From positions 1 to 64,000 of the forward strand of contig NZ_JAHCDK010000001.1 in NCBI RefSeq assembly GCF_018413465.1: a stretch of 64,000 bases of DNA, written 5' to 3'. The notes beneath the pieces were generated by a model. The model was not told where the DNA came from. It did no database searches and worked only from the letters and a program-made list of their open reading frames with translations. Positions 56,394 to 64,000 of the stretch are shown here, in pieces. This stretch comes from Flavobacterium sp. CYK-55 (lineage in GTDB: Bacteria; Bacteroidota; Bacteroidia; Flavobacteriales; Flavobacteriaceae). The position numbers and the translations under genes are program-made. Position 1 is the first letter of the stretch. The number at the start of each line of letters is the position of its first letter.

Positions 56394-56511
56394 GGGCGTT
56401 GCCTGAAGGCCGGGCTTTTCGCACTCGCTTTTTTGGTTGCCAAACACCGTAAAAAAGGAGCGCTTATCGCAACAAAAAAAAGCTCAAACAATTGCTGCAA
56501 TCCCTAACGCA
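56394..56511 (-). repeat. Intergenic element, copy C
   Basis: Minus strand: TGCGTTAGGGATTGCAGC at the 5' end and AAAAGCCCGGCCTTCAGGCA then ACGCCC at the 3' end, both matching copy B; the internal part has decayed. Covers the first third of the 368-bp gap before hutU. Confidence 0.6.
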
Positions 56512-56758
56512 ACTTTTCTAAATTTCAACATTATCTTTTCCTCGAACCCTTATTATACCTGAAGCCCACTGGACTTCCTCCTCTTAATCTCGCCCGAGGC
56601 GCAGCCGAACTGAGCGAAGCTAAATCTAACGCAAATCGTCTTCAACCCAAAAAAATCCCTTAAATTAGCCACACCAAAAAATATTTGCGTTGTCTGATTA
56701 TGATTTCGAAAACGCTGTTCATCATTCAACATTTAACATGCAACATTCAACATAAAAA
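56512..56758. other. Remaining intergenic stretch before hutU
   Basis: AT-rich flanks around a short GC-rich patch at 56583-56635 (CTCGCCCGAGGCGCAG, CTGAGCGAAGC, CTAACGCA) that may be another fragment of the intergenic element. No gene or terminator; AATATTTG near 56681 is a one-mismatch -7 box. Confidence 0.4.
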
Positions 56759-58750
56759 ATGACCTTTCAAGACCAAATCCAACAAGGAATCCCGGCTGTA
56801 TTGCCCGCGCCAAAACCGTTTGACCCCAGCATCAACCATGCGCCTAAACGCAAAGAAATCCTGACCGCCGAAGAAAAAAAGCTTGCCTTGCGCAACGCCT
56901 TAAGATATTTTGAGCCGCAGCATCACGCTACGCTCATACCGGAATTCAAACAAGAACTCGAAACCTACGGACGCATTTACATGTACCGTTTGCGCCCTGA
57001 TTATCGCATGTATGCACGACCGATATCAGAATATCCGGGCAAATCCAATCAAGCCAAAGCCATCATGCTCATGATTCAGAATAATTTGGATTATGCCGTA
57101 GCCCAGCATCCGCACGAACTCATCACGTATGGCGGAAACGGAGCCGTTTTTCAAAACTGGGCGCAATATCTGCTCACCATGAAATATCTATCTGAAATGA
57201 CCGATGAGCAAACTTTGGTGATGTATTCTGGCCATCCCATGGGTTTGTTCCCGTCACATACTGAAGCGCCGCGTGTAGTAGTAACCAACGGAATGATGAT
57301 TCCGAACTACTCAAAACCCGATGATTGGGAAAAATTCAATGCACTCGGAGTTTCACAATACGGACAAATGACTGCCGGAAGCTATATGTACATTGGCCCG
57401 CAAGGCATTGTACACGGCACCACGATTACGGTTTTGAATGGTTTTAGAAAAATTAAAAAAAATCCATCAGGCAGTCTGTTTGTCACTTCAGGTTTAGGCG
57501 GAATGAGCGGCGCACAACCCAAAGCCGGAACCATTGCCGGTTGCGTAACGGTTTGTGCCGAAGTCAATCCGAAAATTACCCGCATTCGTCACGAGCAAGG
57601 CTGGATTCATGAAGTTATTGAAAACATAGATGATTTAGTGAGTCGTGTTCGTAAAGCACAAACTGCTCAAGAAGTAGTATCCATTGCTTATTTAGGCAAC
57701 ATTGTGGATGTTTGGGAACGTTTTGATCAAGAAAATTTACATATTGATTTAGGTTCAGATCAAACCTCGCTGCACAATCCGTGGGCGGGTGGTTATTACC
57801 CAATGGGCTACAGTTTTGAAGAATCCAATAACTTGATGGCCACCGAGCCCGAAAAATTCCGCGAAGAAGTACAAAAAACGTTGCGCCGTCATGCCGCTGC
57901 TATTAATAAACACACTGCCAAAGGCACGTATTTCTTTGACTACGGAAACGCCTTTTTGCTCGAAGCATCTCGTGCCGGTGCTGATGTGATGAACGATCAT
58001 CCAACTTTGGGTCGTGAGTTTAAATTTCCGAGTTATGTGCAAGACATTATGGGCCCGATGTGTTTTGATTACGGATTTGGTCCGTTTCGCTGGGTGTGCG
58101 CTTCTGGCGACCCTGAAGATTTAAAGAAAACCGATGCCATTGCCTGTGCCGTTTTAGAAGAAATGATGAAAACTGCGCCTGAAGAAATTCGCCAGCAAAT
58201 GGCCGATAATATTCAATGGATTAAAGGCGCACAAGAAAATAAATTAGTTGTAGGTTCACAAGCCAGAATTCTCTATGCTGATGCCGAGGGCCGTATTAAA
58301 ATTGCCCAAGCCTTTAACCAAGCTATTGCAAAAGGCGAAATTGGCCTGGTTGTTTTAGGGCGAGATCACCACGATGTTTCCGGGACCGATTCTCCGTACC
58401 GAGAAACCTCAAATATATATGATGGCTCGCGTTTTACGGCCGATATGGCGATACATAACGTGATTGGCGACAGCTTTAGAGGTGCTACTTGGGTGAGTAT
58501 TCACAACGGTGGTGGTGTAGGTTGGGGCGAAGTCATCAACGGAGGGTTTGGCATGTTGCTCGACGGCTCTGCAGCTTCTGCCAGAAAACTAGAATCGATG
58601 TTGTTTTGGGATGTCAACAACGGTATTTCACGTCGCAGTTGGGCGCGCAATGAAGGCGCTGTGTTTGCTATTAAACGGGCCATGCAAAGCCAGCCGTTGC
58701 TCAAGGTAACTTTACCCAACGAAGTAGCCAATCATTTACTTGAAGACTAA
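56759..58750 (+). CDS. hutU: Urocanate hydratase
   Basis: 663 residues, the long form shared by Bacteroidetes and animals (the short bacterial form is about 555). NAD-binding SGLGGMSGAQPKAG, FDYGFGPFRWVCASGDPED and GGGVGWGEVINGGFGMLLDG signatures are intact. Converts urocanate to imidazolonepropionate in histidine breakdown. The other hut genes are not adjacent, so the pathway is dispersed in this genome. Confidence 0.95.
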   Translation: MTFQDQIQQGIPAVLPAPKPFDPSINHAPKRKEILTAEEKKLALRNALRYFEPQHHATLIPEFKQELETYGRIYMYRLRPDYRMYARPISEYPGKSNQAKAIMLMIQNNLDYAVAQHPHELITYGGNGAVFQNWAQYLLTMKYLSEMTDEQTLVMYSGHPMGLFPSHTEAPRVVVTNGMMIPNYSKPDDWEKFNALGVSQYGQMTAGSYMYIGPQGIVHGTTITVLNGFRKIKKNPSGSLFVTSGLGGMSGAQPKAGTIAGCVTVCAEVNPKITRIRHEQGWIHEVIENIDDLVSRVRKAQTAQEVVSIAYLGNIVDVWERFDQENLHIDLGSDQTSLHNPWAGGYYPMGYSFEESNNLMATEPEKFREEVQKTLRRHAAAINKHTAKGTYFFDYGNAFLLEASRAGADVMNDHPTLGREFKFPSYVQDIMGPMCFDYGFGPFRWVCASGDPEDLKKTDAIACAVLEEMMKTAPEEIRQQMADNIQWIKGAQENKLVVGSQARILYADAEGRIKIAQAFNQAIAKGEIGLVVLGRDHHDVSGTDSPYRETSNIYDGSRFTADMAIHNVIGDSFRGATWVSIHNGGGVGWGEVINGGFGMLLDGSAASARKLESMLFWDVNNGISRRSWARNEGAVFAIKRAMQSQPLLKVTLPNEVANHLLED

Positions 58751-58896
58751 ACAGCATTTTATAAATTGAGCATTCACCCCTTTTTGATGCTATCGTATTG
58801 TTAAATTCATCGTTAGCAAAACTAAAAATCACGAATTTTACGTTGCTTTTTTGCATCATGAATCCATTAAAAAAGGTTGTATAAATATTCAATTTT

Positions 58897-59430
58897 ATGA
58901 AAACGTTCAGAATATTGCCGTTGCTTTTGCTCTTAATCACCGTTTCTTGCGCTTCGGTTCAAGTGAATACTGATTATGACAAAAGCGTAGATTTTTCAAA
59001 ATATAAAACCTTTGCGTATTACAAAACCGGCATTGATAAAGTAGAGATTTCTGACTTAGACAAAAAGCGCATTTTGCGTTCTATTGATGCCGCTCTGTTG
59101 GCCAAAGGCTTTACCAAAAGTGACCATCCTGACTTGCTTGTAAACATCAACGCCAAAGCTGAGAAAAATGTAAATGTCAACCAATTTTACAGCGGTTGGG
59201 GTTATGGCTGGGGTCCGGGTTGGAGTCCTTATTGGGGCGGATATTATTCAGTGAACAATTCAACCGATGGCATCTTGACCATTGATTTGATTGATGCCGA
59301 AAAAAAAGAGCTCATTTGGCAAGGAACCGGCGTTGGTTATCTAACCAAAAACATAGACAAGAAAGATGAAGTCATCAATAATTTTGTAACGCAGATTCTG
59401 CTACAATATCCACCTTCAGTCAAGAAATAG
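58897..59430 (+). CDS. DUF4136 lipoprotein
   Basis: 177 residues. Lipobox LITVSCASV; DFSKYKTFAYY, a Gly/Tyr/Trp-rich segment (YSGWGYGWGPGWSPYWGGYY) and GILTIDLIDAEKKELIWQG are typical of DUF4136. Envelope-located; role unknown. Confidence 0.9.
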   Translation: MKTFRILPLLLLLITVSCASVQVNTDYDKSVDFSKYKTFAYYKTGIDKVEISDLDKKRILRSIDAALLAKGFTKSDHPDLLVNINAKAEKNVNVNQFYSGWGYGWGPGWSPYWGGYYSVNNSTDGILTIDLIDAEKKELIWQGTGVGYLTKNIDKKDEVINNFVTQILLQYPPSVKK

Positions 59431-59486
59431 ATGCTGAAAAAAAATTAAATAATTTGAAATAGCGCTGATGAAATTTTCGTTGGCAC

Positions 59487-60407
59487 TTATTTTTTTTGAA
59501 ATAAAACCTTAATGGTATCGCAAAGCAATTCGTCAAGATTAGTTGTCTTACTTTTCATGACATCAGCAAATTTCTGCACCAACTCTAAATGATCAAAACT
59601 TTGAAACTCGCTGTAAATAATTTTATCTAATCTGCCTGCATAAGCTTCAAAAAGTGATCTAAATTGTTGTAAAGACCAACCATTACAATGCTTTAAATCA
59701 ATGGGTTCGAGCTTTTTATGAGCTAAAAAAGCATTTAAAGTTTCGTATGAAAATAAATGCTGACAATACGGAACCGTAATTTCACGATATGCATGAAGCC
59801 CCATTGGAGCATTAAACAACGGACCAAATTCGAGATAAATATAACCTCCGGGCTTAGTGACTCTGTATATCTCAGTCAAAACAGCAACTGGATCTTGAAA
59901 GTGTTCAAAAGCATCGTATGAAAAAACAAAATCAAACGATTCATCTAAAAAAAATAATTGGGCTGCATCCATTTTTCGAAGATCAACACCATTTTCAAGG
60001 GCTCTTGTATCAAAACCATTATCACGGGCATCAATTCCGATGGCCTTTTTACCTTTCTTTTGCAAATGATAAGTTACCATACCATCCCAACATCCAAGCT
60101 CCAAAAAAGCATGACAAGATTTGCTTTCAACCATAGCTAAGAGCTGTTTAGAACGCTCTTGACCTCTCTTGTCAAGTATATCGATAGAATAACCATACTC
60201 TGGCGGAAACGAATATTGACCTTGAAGTTGCTTGAGTTGATCTAATGGCAACTGCGTAAAATTCGGCTCAGCGCTATCAAAAAGTATTTTGGTTGCATCA
60301 TACCGCTTTTTAGCCTTCAAAAAACGAATCTTACTCACCCAAAAAAGCAAAAAATGAACCATGCGATTGGGTAAAAAAGCGATTATTTTTTGCTTCAAGC
60401 CATCCAT
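59487..60407 (-). CDS. SAM-dependent methyltransferase, class I
   Basis: 306 residues from ATG 60407; the earlier ATG at 60443 overlaps the E1 gene by 23 bp and gives an unusual N-terminus. Motif I LELGCWDGMV, acidic residue in IGIDARDNG, motif YDAFEHFQDP, and VTKPGGYIYLEFGP are class I landmarks. Target unknown. It follows the branched-chain E1 gene by 13 bp; a functional link is not evident. Confidence 0.85.
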   Translation of the reverse strand: MDGLKQKIIAFLPNRMVHFLLFWVSKIRFLKAKKRYDATKILFDSAEPNFTQLPLDQLKQLQGQYSFPPEYGYSIDILDKRGQERSKQLLAMVESKSCHAFLELGCWDGMVTYHLQKKGKKAIGIDARDNGFDTRALENGVDLRKMDAAQLFFLDESFDFVFSYDAFEHFQDPVAVLTEIYRVTKPGGYIYLEFGPLFNAPMGLHAYREITVPYCQHLFSYETLNAFLAHKKLEPIDLKHCNGWSLQQFRSLFEAYAGRLDKIIYSEFQSFDHLELVQKFADVMKSKTTNLDELLCDTIKVLFQKK

Positions 60408-60420
60408 ATAAACATCCGTA

Positions 60421-62472
60421 TTAGTATTGTAACAACTCCTCAATTTTTATACGAACCTTGTCTGCATTCGGAATCATAGTTTGCTCGAGTGTGCTGTTGA
60501 GCGGAATCGCCGGTAAATTCTCAGAACCAATGACCATCACCGGAGCGTCTAAATCGCGAAAACAAGCTTCTTGAATGATTCCGGCCAAACTGCGCGCAAA
60601 CGAGTTGTTCACGGGCTCCTCGGTCACCACCAAACATTTCTTGGCTTTGCGGACCGATTTAAAAATAGTTGCTTCATCCAGCGGATACAAAGTGCGCAAA
60701 TCAACAATCTCAACTTGTTCTTTCATTGAAACAGAAGCATTCAACGCCCAATGCACGCCCATGCCGTAGGTAATTACGGTCACGGTTTCTTGGGTTTCTT
60801 GCGGCCAAATTTCTTGTACGATGTTGGCTTTGCCAAACGGTAAAATATAATCTTCAGACGGCTCATTGACACGCGCCATATCGGTGCCTTTGACTTTGCT
60901 CCAATACAAACCTTTGTGTTCTAAAATCACCACCGGATTTGGGTCATAATAAGCGGCTTTCATCAAGCCTTTGAGATCAGCTCCGTTGCTCGGGTAGGCA
61001 ATTTTGATTCCGCGAATATTGGTCAGAACGCTCTCAACCGAAGACGAATGGTACGGTCCACCGCTGCCATAAGCGCCAATCGGCACACGAAGAATCATAC
61101 TTACAGGCCATTTTCCGTTGGTTAAATAAGACGAACGACTCACCTCGGTAAACAACTGGTTCAAGCCCGGCCAAATATAATCGGCAAACTGTACCTCAAC
61201 AATCGGTTTTAAGCCCACGGCCGACATTCCAACGGTTGAACCCACAATAAAAGCTTCTTGAATCGGCGTATTAAAAACGCGGTTATCGCCAAATTTTTGG
61301 GCTAAAGTAGCGGCTTCGCGAAACACACCGCCCAAGCGTCCGCCTACGTCTTGTCCGTAAAGCAAACATTCAGGATGCAGTTTCATCAGTTCTTCAACGG
61401 CAAACAAAGCACAATCAACCATGACTACTTTATCTTCCCGCTCGGGACTGCGCTCTCCTACTTCATCAATTACCGGAGTGGGCGCAAAATCATGCGTAAA
61501 TAAATCTTCCGGTCGCGGATCTTCGGCGGCTAAAGCCTTTTCATAATCGGCTTTTACTTTATCCAGAACTGAAGTTTCAATCGCTTTCAATTCAGTTTCA
61601 GAAAACCCTGCCTCTAGCATTTGCTTCAAAAGTACAGGATACGGATCTCGTGAACGTGCTTCGTCCAAGTCGTCGCGGTACCATTCCATACGCACCCCAG
61701 AGGTGTGGTGATTGAGCAAAGGAACTTTGGCATGTACCAAAAAAGGACGACGCTCTGTACGAATGATATGAATGACTCTTTCAAGTGCTGTATAACTTTC
61801 TGTAAAATTAGCGCCATCAATGCTGATGGCCTCTAAACCATGGAAGCCTTGCGCATACTCAAACGCGTTTTGGGCACGGGTTTCTTTGGCATTCGCCGAA
61901 ATATCCCAGCCGTTGTCTTGTACTAAATATAAAATAGGCAACTGCTTCAAGGCTGCCATTTGAAAGGCTTCGGCAATTTCACCTTCGGTTACTGAGGCAT
62001 CGCCGAGCGAACAAACTACCAGTGGCATTTCAGTAGTTTCGTAGGGAATTCCGACGCTTTCTTTATACCAAAATCCCATCGCTGCACCGGTAGCTGGTAT
62101 TGCTTGCATGCCCGTTGCTGATGATTGATGCGGAATTTTGGGTTTGTCTGCATCGCGCAAACTCGGATGACAGTAATACGTGCGCCCTCCTGAAAACGGA
62201 TCATCGCGCTTGGCCATGAGTTGCAACATCAAATCATATGGCTGCATCCCAATACCCAGCAACATCGCATCATCACGATAATACGGAAAGGCATAATCCT
62301 GAGGCCCGAGTTGCATGGCCAAGGCAATCTGAATCGCTTCGTGCCCGCGTGAAGTAGCGTGTACGTATTTGGAAACGGTTTTGAAATTTTCTTCATACCA
62401 CTCAGCCATCGTTTTGGCTGTGGCCATGGTGGTAAAAGCTTTTTGGAGTAATTCTTTGTTTAATGTACTCAT
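60421..62472 (-). CDS. Branched-chain 2-oxoacid dehydrogenase E1, fused alpha/beta
   Basis: 683 residues. The alpha half (about 1-320) has the thiamine diphosphate motif as LGDASVTEGEIAEAF...QDN (GDA instead of GDG); the beta half (about 345-683) has EAFIVGSTVGMSA, FADYIWPGLNQL and VPIGAYGSGGPYHS. The fused alpha-beta form is common in Bacteroidetes. Decarboxylates 2-oxo acids from valine, leucine and isoleucine and passes acyl groups to E2. Two bases after ilvE, so co-translated. Confidence 0.93.
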   Translation of the reverse strand: MSTLNKELLQKAFTTMATAKTMAEWYEENFKTVSKYVHATSRGHEAIQIALAMQLGPQDYAFPYYRDDAMLLGIGMQPYDLMLQLMAKRDDPFSGGRTYYCHPSLRDADKPKIPHQSSATGMQAIPATGAAMGFWYKESVGIPYETTEMPLVVCSLGDASVTEGEIAEAFQMAALKQLPILYLVQDNGWDISANAKETRAQNAFEYAQGFHGLEAISIDGANFTESYTALERVIHIIRTERRPFLVHAKVPLLNHHTSGVRMEWYRDDLDEARSRDPYPVLLKQMLEAGFSETELKAIETSVLDKVKADYEKALAAEDPRPEDLFTHDFAPTPVIDEVGERSPEREDKVVMVDCALFAVEELMKLHPECLLYGQDVGGRLGGVFREAATLAQKFGDNRVFNTPIQEAFIVGSTVGMSAVGLKPIVEVQFADYIWPGLNQLFTEVSRSSYLTNGKWPVSMILRVPIGAYGSGGPYHSSSVESVLTNIRGIKIAYPSNGADLKGLMKAAYYDPNPVVILEHKGLYWSKVKGTDMARVNEPSEDYILPFGKANIVQEIWPQETQETVTVITYGMGVHWALNASVSMKEQVEIVDLRTLYPLDEATIFKSVRKAKKCLVVTEEPVNNSFARSLAGIIQEACFRDLDAPVMVIGSENLPAIPLNSTLEQTMIPNADKVRIKIEELLQY

Positions 62473-62474
62473 AT

Positions 62475-63545
62475 TTATTTTGCCGGAATCATCCAGCCAA
62501 ATTGATCTTCTATGGTTTGTTTTTTAATTCCTTCAAGCGTATCGGCTACCATATCTGAAACCGGATTCTCTGATGGGAATTTGATCGTCATATCATTGTT
62601 GCCGATTTCTTCAATATGCGCAATTCCTACCGCTGTTCCGGCTCCAAAAGCTTCTTCAAGTGTTCCGTTTTGAGAAGCTGCAACAATTTCATCAAGCGTA
62701 ATCGGGCGTTCGGTAACTTCATATCCGCGTGAACGCAAAACATCAATGACACTCATGCGCGTAATGCCGGCCAAGATAGAACCGCTCAAATCAGGTGTGA
62801 TGAATTTGCCGTCGATTTTAAAGAAGATGTTCATCGTTCCCACTTCTTGAATGTAGTTGAAATCATGCGCATCGAGCCACAAAACTTGGTCGTAACCTTT
62901 GGCTTTGGCATATTCCGTCGGACGAATAGCGGCAGCATAATTTCCGGCGGCTTTGGCCTCACCGGTTCCACCATTCACGGCGCGAACATATTTTTTCTCG
63001 GCGTATAATTTAATCTTACGACTAAAAAACGGTCCGGCCGGCGATCCGATGATTACAAACTTATAAGTGGTGGCTGCACGCATCCCGATAAAAGGCTCGT
63101 CAGCATACATAAATGGTCGCAAATACAAAGCACTGCCTTCTTGGGTGGGAATCCATTGTTTTTCAAGCGCAACAAATTGTTTGAGCGCCTCAACAAATAA
63201 ATCTTCCGGTAAATGAGGCATGCCCATGCGGTCGGCACTAAAATTCATTCGTTTGGCGTTTTGATCCGGTCGAAACAACAGCGGCGTTCCGTCTTGGCCT
63301 AAAGTGGCTTTCATGCCTTCAAAAATAGCCTGGCCATAGTGTAAAGCCATTGCTGCCGGATGCGTTGGAATGAGGTTCAAAGGCTCAATTCGAGGGTTAC
63401 TCCAAGCGCCGTTTACATAATCGCACACAAACATATGATCGGTAAACTGGGTTCCCATCACAATGCTGTTATTGAGTTCTACCTGATCTACTCTTGATTG
63501 CGCTACCGGAGTTATTTTGATGGATGGTGTCATGAGTTCTTGCAT
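62475..63545 (-). CDS. ilvE: Branched-chain amino acid aminotransferase
   Basis: 356 residues, fold type IV. PLP lysine in GGTGEAKAAGNYAA, EVGTMNIFFK and FGAGTAVGIAHIE are typical of the eukaryote-like class II BCAT. Produces the branched-chain keto acids consumed by the E1 enzyme encoded next to it. Lies between E2 and E1 genes, 5 bp from E2. Confidence 0.95.
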   Translation of the reverse strand: MQELMTPSIKITPVAQSRVDQVELNNSIVMGTQFTDHMFVCDYVNGAWSNPRIEPLNLIPTHPAAMALHYGQAIFEGMKATLGQDGTPLLFRPDQNAKRMNFSADRMGMPHLPEDLFVEALKQFVALEKQWIPTQEGSALYLRPFMYADEPFIGMRAATTYKFVIIGSPAGPFFSRKIKLYAEKKYVRAVNGGTGEAKAAGNYAAAIRPTEYAKAKGYDQVLWLDAHDFNYIQEVGTMNIFFKIDGKFITPDLSGSILAGITRMSVIDVLRSRGYEVTERPITLDEIVAASQNGTLEEAFGAGTAVGIAHIEEIGNNDMTIKFPSENPVSDMVADTLEGIKKQTIEDQFGWMIPAK

Positions 63546-63549
63546 GATT

Positions 63550-64000
63550 TTATAGAGTTGTGTTGGTATTAAATTGTTCTAAATAATCGCCTACTTTTCG
63601 CAGGAATGATCCGCCCAAATAACCATCGACTACGCGATGATCAAAGGACAACGATAGGAACATCATACTGCGGATGGCTATTTCATCGCCTTTTTCAGTC
63701 GTAATTACTTCCGGGCGTTTTTTGATGATGCCAAAGGCTAAAATGGCTACTTCGGGTTGGTTAATGATCGGCGTTCCCATCAAACTGCCAAAAGTACCCA
63801 CATTCGAAATTGTAAACGTGCTGCCTTGAATTTCTTCGGGTTTGAGTTTATTGTTGCGCGCGCTTTCGGCCAAATGATTGACGTCTTTGGCCAGAGCAGC
63901 CAAATCTTTCTCACCGGCATTTTTAACCACTGGAACGATTAAATTTCCGCTGGGTAGCGCTGTCGCCATCCCGATGTTGATGTCTTTGCGGACATAGATT
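63550..64000 (-). CDS. 2-oxoacid dehydrogenase E2 acyltransferase, 5' part outside window
   Basis: Only the C-terminal catalytic domain is in the window; the frame stays open to the right edge (IYVRKDINIG before MATALPSGNLIVPV). SFDHRVVDGYLGGSFL carries the catalytic His and Asp; TFTISNVGTFGSLMGTPIIN is the family signature. Lipoyl and E1-binding domains would lie outside. Together with the E1 gene it forms the branched-chain keto-acid dehydrogenase. Confidence 0.93.
   Translation of the reverse strand, partial: IYVRKDINIGMATALPSGNLIVPVVKNAGEKDLAALAKDVNHLAESARNNKLKPEEIQGSTFTISNVGTFGSLMGTPIINQPEVAILAFGIIKKRPEVITTEKGDEIAIRSMMFLSLSFDHRVVDGYLGGSFLRKVGDYLEQFNTNTTL

Overview
The window looks like a chromosomal segment of a Flavobacteriaceae bacterium, Flavobacterium or a close relative. 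The evidence is AT-rich intergenic DNA, TTG...TAnnTTTG promoters in place of -35/-10 boxes, almost no Shine-Dalgarno sequences, SusC/SusD proteins, type IX secretion (T9SS) C-terminal domains, a 1435-residue RpoC and a cystathionine beta-synthase with CBS domains. No 16S rRNA is present, so the genus is an inference.

Layout. 1-11.3 kb holds two giant secreted proteins on the minus strand: one runs off the left edge and carries 21 visible MopE-type motifs, the other is a divergent subtilase with a dockerin-like tail. 11.4-25.1 kb is the information-processing block, read right to left: tRNA-Thr(TGT), tRNA-Tyr, tRNA-Thr(GGT), tuf, tRNA-Trp, secE, nusG, rplK, rplA, rplJ, rplL, rpoB, rpoC and a DUF3467 gene. 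25.2-31.2 kb has hpf, xerC, rpsU (with a perfect Shine-Dalgarno sequence), an acyl-CoA dehydrogenase, an HhH protein, a PspC-like protein, a DEDDh exonuclease and cystathionine beta-synthase. 31.4-42.2 kb is outer-membrane material: a porin, a BNR-repeat T9SS protein and a four-gene SusC/SusD operon with two surface lipoproteins. 42.4-45.7 kb has rnhB, lipB and lysS. 46-49.5 kb is a probable copper-handling cluster (MbnP-like lipoprotein, MbnH/MauG-like dihaem protein, Cys-rich outer-membrane barrel, CNGKCH-motif protein). 49.5-55.8 kb has two small envelope proteins, hemL, a LysM glucosaminidase, a PLP deaminase-family enzyme and a T9SS surface protein. 55.9-59.4 kb has a small HEXXH protein, a 55-residue DUF5522 protein, urocanate hydratase and a DUF4136 lipoprotein. 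59.5-64 kb is a branched-chain keto-acid operon (E2, ilvE, fused E1 alpha/beta, methyltransferase), cut by the right edge.

Most notable observations: (i) the MbnP/MbnH-type copper cluster; (ii) at least four, probably five, scattered copies of a GC-rich intergenic element (about 65-145 bp) resembling a structured RNA or repeat family; (iii) compact regulatory joints where a terminator hairpin contains the next promoter or its U-tract touches the next start codon; (iv) several probable leaderless genes; (v) the rpsU Shine-Dalgarno exception; (vi) a 9-bp direct repeat with about 20-bp period upstream of a T9SS gene. All functional assignments rest on reading motifs; no database search was run.
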